Shown one piece after another: positions 44,376 through 53,733 of a DNA stretch of 64,000 nucleotides (the first letter of the stretch is position 1; each line of letters opens with the position of its first letter). A model generated the notes under the pieces. The model saw nothing but the letters and a program-made list of their open reading frames with translations, ran no database searches and was not told the origin of the DNA. The DNA comes from an uncultured Paracoccaceae bacterium (GTDB lineage Bacteria > Pseudomonadota > Alphaproteobacteria > Rhodobacterales > Rhodobacteraceae). The position numbers and the translations under genes are program-made. The stretch covers positions 186,001-250,000 of the forward strand of contig CANMFL010000002.1 of the NCBI GenBank assembly GCA_947497185.1. The letters are read 5' to 3'.

Positions 44376-44929
44376 TGCGTCTTGCGTGCATCTTGGCTGT
44401 GATCGCGTCACCGATCGTGGCCGAGGGCAGCTATGACGTTTATGACCTCGTGCCTGAGCCTGCCGCGCTGCAAGATTACGACCCTGACATCCTGCTGAAT
44501 TGTCTGCGCAAATCCGGTTCACGCGAAAGCCGTCAGGCCTGTATCGGCGTGAGCAGCGGTGCCTGCTTTCGCAGTGCATCCGACAATCATGCCATTGCTA
44601 GCATCGCGTGTACGAAGGCTGAACTGGATGATTGGGACGCGCGGATGAATCGTGTCTACGGCGACTTGGTGCATTACCAAACCTACCGCGACGAAAATCA
44701 GTTAGCGGTTGAAGAATTGCGCGAAATGCAGCGGGCGTGGATCACGTTTCGGGATACGGCTTGCAAGTGGGACACTTTCACATCGCGTCGTATGCAGGGG
44801 GCGGCAGAATCTGATGCGGATTATTGTATGATGGTGCTCACGGCACAACAGACGCTGTTTCTCATGGAACGGGCGAGGATGGAGCTGGCGCGAGTGAACC
44901 GTATAGCACGAGAGAGGGCGGCAAAATGA
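44375..44929 (+). CDS. LprI-like secreted protein (DUF1311), first of three
   Basis: This 184-aa protein has signal peptide [16 protein letters not shown], then a domain with paired cysteines and the family motif LREMQRAWITFRDTACKW. The start overlaps the ivd stop (TGATG). Proteins with this motif include lysozyme inhibitor LprI of mycobacteria. Here the protein should be periplasmic. It is followed by two more copies in the same operon, which is unexpected for a leucine catabolic cluster. Confidence 0.82.
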   Translation: MRLACILAVIASPIVAEGSYDVYDLVPEPAALQDYDPDILLNCLRKSGSRESRQACIGVSSGACFRSASDNHAIASIACTKAELDDWDARMNRVYGDLVHYQTYRDENQLAVEELREMQRAWITFRDTACKWDTFTSRRMQGAAESDADYCMMVLTAQQTLFLMERARMELARVNRIARERAAK

Positions 44930-45444
44930 TGCGCATTTGGATAATCACGTCGGTTGCGACGATGGTGCTGCTACCGCAATTAGCCGTAGCGCAAGACATG
45001 CCCTATGACCCCGCTGCCACGCAAAGCTGTCTCGCGGAAATGGCGGACACCGACATGGAAAACACAAATGTCTGCGTGGGACGCTCTGCCGAGCAATGTG
45101 CGGATGCGTCCGTTGGCGGTTTCAGCACCCGCAGTATGACCGCCTGCATGTCTGCCGAATACGGTTTATTCGACGAGATGTTGAATGTGGAATACGCCAA
45201 GGTGCGCGGATTGGCGGCAGATTTAGACAAGCAAGTCAACGGCACCAGCTTCGACGACGTATCGATGGGTGACAGGCTTGTGCAGATGCAACGGGCGTGG
45301 ATTGCCTACCGCGATGCGACTTGCGCTTATGAGCGACGCCAGTTTGACGGCGGCACCATCGGGGAATTGGTCTATATCGACTGCCTCACCACACTCACCG
45401 CTGACCAAGCGTTTCGGTTGCAAAACAGCGTGTTGGGGCTGTGA
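44926..45444 (+). CDS. LprI-like secreted protein (DUF1311), second of three
   Basis: This 172-aa protein has signal peptide MMRIWIITSVATMVLLPQLAVA and motif LVQMQRAWIAYRDATCAYE near residue 120. Cysteine placement (SCLAEM, VCVGRSAEQC, TACMSAEYGLFDEMLN, CAYE, DCLTTLTA) matches both neighbours, so the three arose by duplication. The start overlaps the previous stop (ATGA) and the stop overlaps the next start. The expected location is the periplasm; inhibition of lysozyme is only a family-based possibility. Confidence 0.82.
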   Translation: MMRIWIITSVATMVLLPQLAVAQDMPYDPAATQSCLAEMADTDMENTNVCVGRSAEQCADASVGGFSTRSMTACMSAEYGLFDEMLNVEYAKVRGLAADLDKQVNGTSFDDVSMGDRLVQMQRAWIAYRDATCAYERRQFDGGTIGELVYIDCLTTLTADQAFRLQNSVLGL

Positions 45445-45920
45445 TGTTGCGGGTGGGTTTCATGTTGGCGTTGATGCTGGCACCGGTCACGGCGATTGGG
45501 CAACCCTTAAAGGTCTCGGAAACCATGATCCGGACCTGTGCCGCCCAGACGCCATATGCGGTGGCCCAGCCCACTTGCGCGGGTGATGCCGCGAACATCT
45601 GTCAGGCTTTGCCTGGCGGCAGTACGACGACCGGAATTGTGGAATGCCTGCGGGCCGAAACTGATATTTGGGATGCGATGCTGAACGAAGAATACGGCAA
45701 AGCCCGCACGACTTTTGACCGCATCGGCGGCGAAGATTTGAAGATCCGTCTGCGCGATGCCCAACGGGCGTGGATCGCGTTTCGGGACGCGGAATGCACG
45801 ATGCGCTACCACCAATGGATTGGCGGGACGATCCGGACCGTGGTCGGGGCCAATTGCCATCTGCAAATGACAGCCAACCGCGCCATTGCGCTGCGCGATT
45901 TAGCGAGGAATGAACCATGA
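45444..45920 (+). CDS. LprI-like secreted protein (DUF1311), third of three
   Basis: This 158-aa protein has a hydrophobic N-terminal signal ([19 protein letters not shown]), motif [23 protein letters not shown] and the same cysteine spacing as the two genes before it. The start overlaps the preceding stop (TGATG) and its stop overlaps the mccB start (ATGA), so translation is coupled right through the trio into carboxylase genes. The function is unknown beyond family membership. Confidence 0.82.
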   Translation: MLRVGFMLALMLAPVTAIGQPLKVSETMIRTCAAQTPYAVAQPTCAGDAANICQALPGGSTTTGIVECLRAETDIWDAMLNEEYGKARTTFDRIGGEDLKIRLRDAQRAWIAFRDAECTMRYHQWIGGTIRTVVGANCHLQMTANRAIALRDLARNEP

Positions 45921-47476
45921 GCCGATCAGCACATGAAGCGGCCTTGGCCGATGTTGCAACTGCCGCCGCTGCTGCCGCATTGGGCGGTGGTGAGAAATCT
46001 CGCGCACGGCATGTGTCGCGCGGCAAGATGCTACCGCGTGACCGCGTGGCGAACTTGCTTGATGCGGGATCGGCGTTCTTGGAAATCGGCGCAACGGCAG
46101 CCCATGGCATGTATGACGGTGCTGCCCCCTGCGCGGGCGTGATTGCGGGCGTGGGCACAGTGTCGGGTCGTCAGGTCATGATCGTGTGCAATGACGCGAC
46201 GGTGAAGGGCGGCACCTACTACCCGATGACCGTCAAGAAACACCTGCGCGCTCAGGAAATCGCCGAAAGCTGCCATTTGCCCTGCGTCTATCTGGTGGAC
46301 TCTGGCGGGGCGAACCTGCCGAACCAAGACGAGGTGTTCCCGGACCGCGACCACTTTGGCCGGATTTTCTATAACCAAGCGCAGATGTCCGCCAAAGGTA
46401 TCCCGCAGATCGCAGCCGTCATGGGGTCTTGCACGGCAGGCGGCGCTTATGTGCCTGCGATGGCTGACGTGTCGATCATCGTGAAAGAACAAGGGACGAT
46501 CTTTCTCGCAGGTCCGCCCTTGGTCAAGGCCGCAACGGGCGAAGTTGTGACTGCCGAAGACCTGGGCGGCGGCGACGTCCACACGCGCCTCTCCGGTGTC
46601 GCGGATTATCTGGCCGAGGACGACAGTCACGCGTTGGCTTTGGTCCGGCAAGCGGTGGCCTCCTGTGCCTTGCCGCCCGCAGATGCCGCAACGCGCCAAG
46701 TGCCGGAGCTACCAGCCTTGGACCCCGAGACCTTGTTCGACGTGCTGCCAGCCGATCTGCGTACGCCCTACGACAGCCGCGAGGTGATCAAACGGATCGT
46801 GGACGGATCGCGCTTTGACGAATTCAAGGCACGCTTTGGCGAGACCTTGATCACCGGATTTGCCCATATCGACGGCTGGCCCTGCGGGATCATCGCCAAC
46901 AACGGGGTGCTGTTTTCAGAGGCCGCGCAGAAGGGTGCACATTTTGTAGAGCTCTGTTCGCAACGCAAAATCCCGTTGATTTTCTTGCAGAATATCACGG
47001 GCTTTATGGTGGGCCGCAAATACGAGAACGAAGGCATCGCACGGCACGGCGCCAAGATGGTCACGGCGGTCGCAACCACCAAAGTCCCGAAAATCACGAT
47101 GGTCATCGGTGGCTCGTTTGGGGCGGGCAACTACGGCATGGCGGGGCGGGCTTATAGCCCCGACTTCATGTGGACATGGCCCACGTCGCGGATTTCCGTG
47201 ATGGGCGGCGAACAAGCGGCAGGGGTGCTGGCGACAGTCAAACGCGACGCGATGGAACGCGCTGGGCAGGACTGGTCAGCGGATGAGGAAGCCGCATTCA
47301 AACAGCCCACGATTGATATGTTCGCGGAACAGTCGCACCCGCTTTACGCCAGCGCACGGCTCTGGGACGACGGGATCATCGACCCGCGCAAATCCCGCGA
47401 GGTGCTGGCGCTGTCACTGGCAGCGGCGATGAACAACCCTGTGGAGGACACGCGGTTCGGCGTGTTTCGGATGTGA
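45917..47476 (+). CDS. mccB: Methylcrotonyl-CoA carboxylase beta (carboxyltransferase) subunit
   Basis: This 519-aa carboxyltransferase has two crotonase-fold halves. Motifs include [60 protein letters not shown] and [25 protein letters not shown]. The [11 protein letters not shown] motif is characteristic of methylcrotonyl (and geranyl) CoA carboxylases rather than propionyl-CoA carboxylase. It transfers CO2 from biotin to 3-methylcrotonyl-CoA. It is coupled by ATGA to the third LprI-like gene and followed 48 bp later by the alpha subunit. Confidence 0.95.
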   Translation: MSRSAHEAALADVATAAAAAALGGGEKSRARHVSRGKMLPRDRVANLLDAGSAFLEIGATAAHGMYDGAAPCAGVIAGVGTVSGRQVMIVCNDATVKGGTYYPMTVKKHLRAQEIAESCHLPCVYLVDSGGANLPNQDEVFPDRDHFGRIFYNQAQMSAKGIPQIAAVMGSCTAGGAYVPAMADVSIIVKEQGTIFLAGPPLVKAATGEVVTAEDLGGGDVHTRLSGVADYLAEDDSHALALVRQAVASCALPPADAATRQVPELPALDPETLFDVLPADLRTPYDSREVIKRIVDGSRFDEFKARFGETLITGFAHIDGWPCGIIANNGVLFSEAAQKGAHFVELCSQRKIPLIFLQNITGFMVGRKYENEGIARHGAKMVTAVATTKVPKITMVIGGSFGAGNYGMAGRAYSPDFMWTWPTSRISVMGGEQAAGVLATVKRDAMERAGQDWSADEEAAFKQPTIDMFAEQSHPLYASARLWDDGIIDPRKSREVLALSLAAAMNNPVEDTRFGVFRM

Positions 47477-47524
47477 TGGGGTTTAGTCGTAAATTATTCA
47501 GTAACGGCGCAAAGGATTTCAGGC

Positions 47525-49465
47525 ATGTTTGACAAAATACTCATCGCCAACCGCGGCGAAATTGCCTGCCGGATTATCCGCACAGCCCGCGAGATGGGCG
47601 TGAAGACGGTAGCGGTGTATTCTGACGCGGACGCGGCGGCGCTGCATGTGCGGCAAGCGGACGAGGCCGTGCGGCTTGGCCCTGCACCTGTGGCTGATAG
47701 CTATTTACGCGGTGATATGATTATTCAGGCGGCCTTGGACACGGGGGCGCAAGCGATCCATCCGGGGTACGGTTTTCTGTCCGAGAACCCTGATTTTGTG
47801 GATGCGGTGACCAAGGCCGGTTTGGTATTTATTGGCCCTTCCGCCAATGCGATCCGTGCGATGGGCCTGAAAGACGCGGCCAAGGCGTTGATGGTTAAAG
47901 CGGGCGTGCCTGTTGTGCCGGGCTATCACGGCGCGGATCAAGATCCTGACATGCTGGCAGCTGAAGCCGAAAAGATCGGTTATCCCGTGTTGATCAAAGC
48001 GGTGGCAGGCGGTGGGGGCAAAGGTATGCGCCTCGTTGATGGGGCCGCAAATTTTCTAGAAAATTTGGCATCGGCGCAGGCCGAAGCGCAGACATCCTTT
48101 GGCAATGCGGCTGTATTGATCGAGAAATACATCCAAAGCCCGCGCCATATCGAAGTCCAAGTCTTTGGGGATGGCACCGACGCGGTGCATCTGTTTGAAC
48201 GCGATTGCTCGCTGCAACGCCGCCACCAAAAGGTGATCGAAGAAGCCCCAGCCCCCGGTATGACCGCTGAAATGCGCACCGCGATGGGTGACGCAGCAGT
48301 CACGGCGGCCAAGGCGATTGGTTACGCAGGTGCGGGTACGATTGAGTTCATCGTGGATGGATCAGACGGGCTGCACGCGGACAAGTTCTGGTTTATGGAG
48401 ATGAACACGCGGCTACAGGTCGAACATCCGGTAACCGAGGCCATCACGGGCGTTGATCTGGTCGCGTGGCAGTTACAAGTGGCTGCGGGGCAGGGGCTTC
48501 CAATGGCGCAAGACGACCTGACCATCACCGGCCATGCGTTCGAGGCGCGGCTATATGCCGAAGACGTGCCCGCTGGTTTCCTGCCTGCGATTGGGACGCT
48601 TGCGCATCTGCAATTTCCCGATTTCGCCCGCATTGATAGCGGCGTTGTCGCAGGCGATACGATTTCGCCGTGGTACGATCCGATGATTGCCAAGGTCACA
48701 ACCCACGGGCCCGACCGAACCACTGCGCTGAACCGCCTGAGCGTGGCGCTTGACGCGACACAGGTGGCTGGGACGACGACCAACGTGGCGTTTCTTGCGG
48801 CGCTGTCGCGTCATGCGGATTTCGCGCAGGGGCGTGTGGATACGGGGCTCATCGCCCGCGACATTGACGACCTGACCGCAACAACAGACCCCGACGCATT
48901 GGACGTGGCCGCAGCGGCGTTATGTGCGGCAGGTCTCAGCGGTGCGCCCACGGCGCTGACGGGTTTTGCATTATGGGAGCCGCTGTCGCGCGTGATCCAG
49001 ATGCAGCACAAGGGCGACGCCTTTGATGCGACCATCCGCTTTGAGGCGGGCCAGACCTGTGCGGTGCAGTCGCCATTCGGGACCGTGCGCCTGAATTGGA
49101 CCGTGGAACGCTGGCGCTCTGCGGCGCAAGGATTGCCGCTTGCTGTGGCGCATGATGGCGCTGTCACGGTGTTTGGCCGCGCATCACACCGCTTTGACAT
49201 CATCGACCCGCTTTCCCGTGCCAGTAGCCAAGCCAGCGGCGACGCAGTCATGGCCCCGATGCCGGGCTTGATCCAAGATGTGGCGGTGACTGTCGGGCAG
49301 ACTGTAGCCGAGGGCGACCGCCTTGTCGTGCTGGAAGCAATGAAAATGGAACATGTGTTACGTGCCCCGCGCAACGGCGTGATCGCAAAACTGGACGTGG
49401 CGCTGGGCGACCAAGTCGTCGCGGGCGCCGAACTTGTGACGCTAGAACCAGAGGACGCCACATGA
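47525..49465 (+). CDS. mccA: Methylcrotonyl-CoA carboxylase alpha (biotin carboxylase) subunit
   Basis: This 646-aa protein starts MFDKILIANRGEIACRIIRTA. It contains the ATP-grasp biotin carboxylase domain (KAVAGGGGKGMRLV, EMNTRLQVEHPVTEAITG; residues about 1-445), a linker domain, and a C-terminal biotinyl domain with the target Lys in LEAMKMEHVLRAP. A separate ATG-rich start region with AAAGGATTTCAGGC lies before it. With MccB it makes 3-methylglutaconyl-CoA in leucine degradation. Confidence 0.95.
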   Translation: MFDKILIANRGEIACRIIRTAREMGVKTVAVYSDADAAALHVRQADEAVRLGPAPVADSYLRGDMIIQAALDTGAQAIHPGYGFLSENPDFVDAVTKAGLVFIGPSANAIRAMGLKDAAKALMVKAGVPVVPGYHGADQDPDMLAAEAEKIGYPVLIKAVAGGGGKGMRLVDGAANFLENLASAQAEAQTSFGNAAVLIEKYIQSPRHIEVQVFGDGTDAVHLFERDCSLQRRHQKVIEEAPAPGMTAEMRTAMGDAAVTAAKAIGYAGAGTIEFIVDGSDGLHADKFWFMEMNTRLQVEHPVTEAITGVDLVAWQLQVAAGQGLPMAQDDLTITGHAFEARLYAEDVPAGFLPAIGTLAHLQFPDFARIDSGVVAGDTISPWYDPMIAKVTTHGPDRTTALNRLSVALDATQVAGTTTNVAFLAALSRHADFAQGRVDTGLIARDIDDLTATTDPDALDVAAAALCAAGLSGAPTALTGFALWEPLSRVIQMQHKGDAFDATIRFEAGQTCAVQSPFGTVRLNWTVERWRSAAQGLPLAVAHDGAVTVFGRASHRFDIIDPLSRASSQASGDAVMAPMPGLIQDVAVTVGQTVAEGDRLVVLEAMKMEHVLRAPRNGVIAKLDVALGDQVVAGAELVTLEPEDAT

Positions 49466-50124
49466 TCCGTCTGCACCACTGCCACCAAACGCGGTCCATG
49501 CGCAGCCTGTGGTTGCTGCATGAATTGGGACTGCCGTTTGAGCTAGAGATTTATCCGTTCGGGAAAGAGATCAAATCCGACGCCTATACCGCGCTGAACC
49601 CTGCGGGGCGGGTGCCGACACTGGAACTCGACGGGCACGTGATCTGCGAAAGCGGGGCCATCGCCGAGGCGCTATGTGACTATGCGCCGGATGCGGGGCT
49701 TGGCCGTGTGGCAGGGGATGCCGACCGCTATGCGTGGCTGAACTGGATCCACTTTGCGGAAACCATCAGCCAGCATTGCGCGGCCCTGACGCAACAACAT
49801 GTGGCGCTGTTCGAGGACCACATGCGCAGCCCGATTGTGATGAACCTAGAGGCGCGGCGGTTGGCGAAAACTATCGGTACGGTTGAGGCGGGTCTCACCG
49901 GATCGGGATACCTGTTGGAAAGCGGGTTTTCGGCGGCAGATATCGGTGTGGGCCAAGCGGTCTATATGGCGACGCATTTTGTAAAGCTTAATGATTTCCC
50001 AAAGGTTACGGAGTGGTTTGCGCGACTGTCAGCGCGAGAGGCGTTCCAGAAATCGCGGCCACCTGACGGGACGGACGGGCTGTATGCAAAGGCGTTTTAT
50101 GCGCCGTGGCCGGTTGAGAAATGA
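49462..50124 (+). CDS. Glutathione S-transferase family protein
   Basis: This 220-aa GST has an N-terminal thioredoxin-like domain (RLHHCHQTRSMRSLWLLHELGLPFEL, then GRVPTLELDGHVICESGAIAEAL) and an all-helical C-terminal domain. The start overlaps the mccA stop (ATGA), so it is part of the leucine operon. Bacterial GSTs of this layout act in detoxification or isomerisation. In this position it could act on a reactive CoA-pathway by-product, which is inference. Confidence 0.88.
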   Translation: MIRLHHCHQTRSMRSLWLLHELGLPFELEIYPFGKEIKSDAYTALNPAGRVPTLELDGHVICESGAIAEALCDYAPDAGLGRVAGDADRYAWLNWIHFAETISQHCAALTQQHVALFEDHMRSPIVMNLEARRLAKTIGTVEAGLTGSGYLLESGFSAADIGVGQAVYMATHFVKLNDFPKVTEWFARLSAREAFQKSRPPDGTDGLYAKAFYAPWPVEK

Positions 50125-50151
50125 ACGCCGCATGTGTGGCGAGCGGCGGAC

Positions 50152-50201
50152 GGGGGCTAGCCCCCGAGCCCCCAGAGTTGTTTTGGCGAAATGAAGGGCG
50201 G
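50152..50201. repeat. Intergenic element, copy 2, ending in the hmgL ribosome site
   Basis: GGGGGCTAGCCCCC (50152-50165) is a perfect 14-bp palindrome. A C-run, GAGTTGTT and GGCGAAATGAAGGGCGG (50185-50201) follow. The last 17 bases match 30868-30884 exactly. The GAAGGG within it lies 8 nt before the HMG-CoA lyase ATG and so serves as its ribosome binding site. Confidence 0.7.
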
Positions 50202-50206
50202 ACGAG

Positions 50207-51064
50207 ATGACTGATCATGTAAGGATCCACGAAGTTGGACCGCGCGACGGGCTGCAGAACGAGGCGGGCGTGATTTCTGTCGCGGATAAGGTCGCCCTGA
50301 TTGATCTGCTCAGCAGCTCCGGCCTAACCGAGATCGAAGTCGGGTCCTTTGTCAGCCCCAAGTGGGTGCCGCAGATGGCGAATACGCCAGAGGTGTTGCA
50401 GCAGATGCAGCGCGTGGCCGGCTGTCGGTACGGTGTGCTTGTGCCCAATATGCGCGGCTGGGACGGGTTTGGGCCGTTTATCGGCGGGCCGTTTGAGGTG
50501 GCAGTGTTTATTTCTGCGTCCGAGGGGTTCAGCCAGTCGAACTTGAATTGTTCAATCACGGAATCGGTCACACGGTTGACGCCTGTGGTCAGGGCGGCGC
50601 AAGAGGCGGGCGTGGCTGTGCGCGGCTATGTGTCCTGCATCACCGATTGCCCGTTTGACGGGCCAACAAAACCCGAAGCGGTAGCAAGCGCTGTCGCCGC
50701 CCTGCGCGGCGTGGCCCCGATGCAGGTGTCGCTGGGAGACACTTTGGGCAAGGGGGAGCCTGACCGCGTGGCCGCGATGCTGGATGCCGTGTTGCAGGTC
50801 GCCCCCGCCGATCAATTGGCTGGACATTTCCATGATACGGGCGGGCAGGCGTTGGAGAATATTACCGTGGCATTGGATCGCGGCTTGCGGCATTTCGATA
50901 GCGCTGTCGGCGGGCTTGGCGGTTGTCCCTATGCGCCCGGTGCGCCGGGGAATGTGGCGACGGAGGCTGTTTTGGGGCACTTGGATGCGCTTGGTTATAG
51001 CACTGGTGTTGACCGCGATGTGATTGCGAAGGCGGCACGTCTGGCGCAAGCGATGAGAGGATAG
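50207..51064 (+). CDS. mvaB: Hydroxymethylglutaryl-CoA lyase
   Basis: This 285-aa TIM-barrel lyase has HEVGPRDGLQNEAG, the metal-binding GHFHDTGGQALENI, and the flexible catalytic loop GGLGGCPYAPGAPGNVATEAV with the active-site Cys. It splits HMG-CoA into acetyl-CoA and acetoacetate, the final step of leucine breakdown. It lies downstream of an intergenic repeat that supplies its ribosome site, and 3 bp before the hydratase gene. Length and motifs are standard. Confidence 0.95.
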   Translation: MTDHVRIHEVGPRDGLQNEAGVISVADKVALIDLLSSSGLTEIEVGSFVSPKWVPQMANTPEVLQQMQRVAGCRYGVLVPNMRGWDGFGPFIGGPFEVAVFISASEGFSQSNLNCSITESVTRLTPVVRAAQEAGVAVRGYVSCITDCPFDGPTKPEAVASAVAALRGVAPMQVSLGDTLGKGEPDRVAAMLDAVLQVAPADQLAGHFHDTGGQALENITVALDRGLRHFDSAVGGLGGCPYAPGAPGNVATEAVLGHLDALGYSTGVDRDVIAKAARLAQAMRG

Positions 51065-51067
51065 GCG

Positions 51068-51844
51068 ATGGATCATGTGACCCTAGAGATTGACGGGCGC
51101 GGTGTCGCGACGTTGCATCTGGCGCGCTCTGAAAAGCGCAATGCGTTGTCGGCGCAGATGATGGACGAAATTACGCAGACGGCGCGTGATCTGGATGCAA
51201 ATGCGAATGTGCGTGTGGTGGTGCTGGCTGCTGAGGGCGCTGTGTTTTGCGCGGGCGGCGATCTGGGCTGGATGCGCGATCAGATGGCCTCGGACGATGC
51301 CACGCGGGGCAAAGAGGCCCGCAGGCTGGCGGGGATGTTGCAGGCGCTGAACACGATGAGCAAACCGTTGATCGGGCGGGTGCAGGGCGATGCCTTTGGT
51401 GGCGGCGTTGGCATGTGCTGTGTTTGCGATGCGGTGGTGGCCTCTGACGCCGCGATGTTCGGGCTGACCGAGACGAAGCTGGGGCTGATCCCCGCGACCA
51501 TCGGGCCGTATGTGATGGCACGGATGGGCGAGGGGCGTGCGCGGCAGGTGTTCATGTCGTCGCGCAGGTTTGAGGCAAGCGAGGCGCTGGGTCTTGGGAT
51601 TGTCACCCGCGTTGTGCCTGCGTCCGATCTGGACTCTGCCGTTGCGATCGAAGTCGACCCCTACCTGTCCTGCGCCCCCGGTGCGGTCGCTGCGGCCAAA
51701 GCCTATGCGCGTAGCTATGGTCCTGTGATTGATGACGCCACGATTGATCGCAGTGTCGCGGCACTGCTGAAACAATGGGCCAGCGCAGAGGCAGGCGAGG
51801 GGATCGCCGCGTTCTTTGAAAAGCGCAAACCGAATTGGATTTAG
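51068..51844 (+). CDS. liuC: Enoyl-CoA hydratase family, likely methylglutaconyl-CoA hydratase
   Basis: This 258-aa crotonase has the oxyanion-hole segments EKRNALSAQMMDEI and FCAGGDLGWMRDQMA, RVQGDAFGGGVGMCCVCDAVVAS, and TETKLGLIPATIGPYVMARMG. The GDLGWM and LIPATIGPYV segments are usual for the branch that hydrates 3-methylglutaconyl-CoA. Its position after HMG-CoA lyase and both Mcc subunits supports that role. It is last in the leucine operon. A hairpin-like repeat AAACTGC-T-GCAGTTT follows at 51891-51905. Confidence 0.88.
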   Translation: MDHVTLEIDGRGVATLHLARSEKRNALSAQMMDEITQTARDLDANANVRVVVLAAEGAVFCAGGDLGWMRDQMASDDATRGKEARRLAGMLQALNTMSKPLIGRVQGDAFGGGVGMCCVCDAVVASDAAMFGLTETKLGLIPATIGPYVMARMGEGRARQVFMSSRRFEASEALGLGIVTRVVPASDLDSAVAIEVDPYLSCAPGAVAAAKAYARSYGPVIDDATIDRSVAALLKQWASAEAGEGIAAFFEKRKPNWI

Positions 51845-51890
51845 ACCGCAAAGCGCGTCACACCCTAAAATTCTAACAAACTTCGCAATC

Positions 51891-51905
51891 AAACTGCTGC
51901 AGTTT
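51891..51905 (+). terminator. Possible hairpin after the leucine operon
   Basis: AAACTGC and GCAGTTT are perfect complements around one base, 47 bp after the hydratase stop and followed by TTACTTTATATAAAC. A single-base centre makes it a cruciform-type palindrome rather than a strong stem-loop. It could also be an operator for the Hint-domain gene downstream. Confidence 0.35.
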
Positions 51906-52020
51906 TACTTTATATAAACAAATTTGCCCTCAATTTTGCCTAATAAATGACGCAAAGCCAGCGCTATACCTAACCTCGTTTTGTAGTTGATTTAGTAGCA
52001 AGTAAGAGAGGGGATCCGTC

Positions 52021-53070
52021 GTGCCCTATTTATATGTGTATAGCCCCAGTGACTTTGTGAACAAGCCTGCCTCTGAAATGTATGAGGCATCAGGCTCTGG
52101 TCCACACACGTTAGAGCTAAAACCCGGCGCGACGCCAACTCTCATCGAAGTCACGGACGACGACGCTATTTTTGACGAAGTCGATGCGCAGCAGGTCGTC
52201 ACCAATGATGTGGACATTGATGGTAATCTCGTCACGGCAGGGACCACGATACACACGGCTTATGATCTGATAAACTCAACGTCAGAGCATAAAGTCTCGT
52301 CAATCCACTTTGGTGGGGACGGCAAGCAGGGCGGCGCTGTTCATGGCATTGTGTCGACAGTGGTGTTGGAACCCGGCGTTATTTACACGTTTAATGTAAA
52401 CCGGACTTCCGTTAACCAAGACAATCCATATTCAGACTATGTTGCATGTTTTACGCGCGGCGCTTTGATCGAGACAAGCCGTGGCGCTGTCAGGATCGAA
52501 ACCCTGAAGGCTGGTGATTTGATCGAGACCCGCGACCACGGCTTTCAACCATTGCGTCTGTTGCTGCGTACCAAAGTCGGGCCGCAGCAATTGGCTGCGA
52601 ACCCAAACCTTTGCCCGATCCGGATCTCAAAGGGCGCGTTGGGCGTTAACCTGCCAGCAAGAGATTTGCTGGTGTCGCCCCAGCACCGCTTTTTGGTGAT
52701 TTCCCCCATAGCAGAACGGATGTTCGGCGCGCCAGAAGCCTTGGTTTCTGCGAAAAAGCTGGCGGCGGTGCCGGGGATATTTGTGGATCACGATGTGCAA
52801 TCCGTCGAGTATCTGCATCTGGTCATGGATGACCATGAAATCATCACGGCAAACGGCACCCCAACAGAAAGCTTCTACGCTGGTCCCATGGCGCTAAGGG
52901 CGTTGTCAGATGAAGCACGGCAGGAAATCCAGTCCTTGTTCCCAGAGATGTTGTCGCGTGGGGCATTACCGCTGAAGGCGCGTGAAATCCCGAAAGGTGC
53001 CTTGCAAAAACACCTGATCGCCCGCCATTTGCGCAACGATAAACCGATGTTGCGCCGGACGGCCCATTAA
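52021..53070 (+). CDS. Hint-domain (Hedgehog/intein-type) protein
   Basis: This 349-aa protein starts with GTG 52021, preceded by GAGAGGGG. The N-terminal 140 residues are not recognised. The Hint domain begins at Cys143 (CFTRGALIETSRGAVRIETLKAGDLIETRDHG) and includes LLVSPQHRFLV and the closing VEYLHLVMDDHEIITANGTPTESFYAG. Such proteins are abundant in Rhodobacterales, often many paralogues per genome and often beside secretion genes. They may self-process. There is no adjacent partner here, and no Sec signal is seen. Confidence 0.85.
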   Translation: MPYLYVYSPSDFVNKPASEMYEASGSGPHTLELKPGATPTLIEVTDDDAIFDEVDAQQVVTNDVDIDGNLVTAGTTIHTAYDLINSTSEHKVSSIHFGGDGKQGGAVHGIVSTVVLEPGVIYTFNVNRTSVNQDNPYSDYVACFTRGALIETSRGAVRIETLKAGDLIETRDHGFQPLRLLLRTKVGPQQLAANPNLCPIRISKGALGVNLPARDLLVSPQHRFLVISPIAERMFGAPEALVSAKKLAAVPGIFVDHDVQSVEYLHLVMDDHEIITANGTPTESFYAGPMALRALSDEARQEIQSLFPEMLSRGALPLKAREIPKGALQKHLIARHLRNDKPMLRRTAH

Positions 53071-53289
53071 GACGACCCGTTAATCTGGCATGCGCGGCGG
53101 TGACAGGCGACGTGATAGGCGTCGTCCTTTGCCGTGGGCGCATAAGTTGCGACGTCCTATGATTGCGTGGCTTTATGTTGATTACGCAGCTGATCTATCC
53201 GACCATGCTGGGCGTTTGGCCGCTGTCAATTTCACTCAGCTTCCCGTTGACCCTATCCCGCGCCAAGGGTAAGTGTCGGCCAGCTACAA

Positions 53290-53311
53290 AGGCGGGCCTG
53301 ATCACCCGCCT
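53290..53311 (+). promoter_or_regulatory. Stem-loop in the nuoA leader
   Basis: AGGCGGG (53290-53296) pairs with CCCGCCT (53305-53311), ending 7 bp before the AAAGGA ribosome site of nuoA. It could stabilise the leader or affect ribosome access. The gap 53071-53332 also holds a weak hairpin at 53105-53128 that may end the Hint gene message. Confidence 0.4.
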
Positions 53312-53332
53312 GTCAGGGAAAGGACCACCCCC

Positions 53333-53698
53333 GTGCAAGAGATGCTCAACGAATACCTGCCGATTATGATTTTCTTAGGGCTTGCGATCGCGCTGGGCCT
53401 GATCTTGATTTTGGCCGCAGCCGTCGTTGCTGTGCGCAATCCTGATCCTGAAAAAGTGTCGGCCTACGAGTGTGGTTTTAACGCTTTTGACGACGCACGG
53501 ATGAAGTTCGACGTGCGCTTCTATCTGGTCTCGATCTTGTTCATCATCTTTGACCTTGAGGTCGCATTCCTGTTCCCATGGGCCGTGGCCTTCAAGGAAA
53601 TTAGCATGGTTGGCTTCTGGTCGATGATGGTTTTCCTTGGTGTGCTGACAATCGGCTTCGCATACGAATGGAAAAAAGGCGCGCTAGAGTGGGAATAG
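53333..53698 (+). CDS. nuoA: NADH-quinone oxidoreductase subunit A
   Basis: This 121-aa protein has three membrane helices and the invariant [38 protein letters not shown]. The GTG at 53333 is taken as start because AAAGGA lies 8 nt upstream and it gives the usual [10 protein letters not shown] beginning. An ATG 9 bp later is the alternative. NuoA lies in the complex I membrane arm near the quinone site. Unusually it is not followed by nuoB but by a terminator and an opposing gene. Confidence 0.95.
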   Translation: MQEMLNEYLPIMIFLGLAIALGLILILAAAVVAVRNPDPEKVSAYECGFNAFDDARMKFDVRFYLVSILFIIFDLEVAFLFPWAVAFKEISMVGFWSMMVFLGVLTIGFAYEWKKGALEWE

Positions 53699-53733
53699 CA
53701 GCCGCTATTTCCTGATCAGCCCCAACACAGTTT

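Noticed and set aside
45917..49465. Propionyl-CoA or acetyl-CoA carboxylase
   Set aside because: The [11 protein letters not shown] motif and the flanking ivd, HMG-CoA lyase and hydratase genes identify methylcrotonyl-CoA carboxylase.
49462..50124. Maleylacetoacetate isomerase as the GST in the leucine operon
   Set aside because: The characteristic SSCSxRVR motif of that enzyme is not present, and no tyrosine catabolic genes are adjacent.
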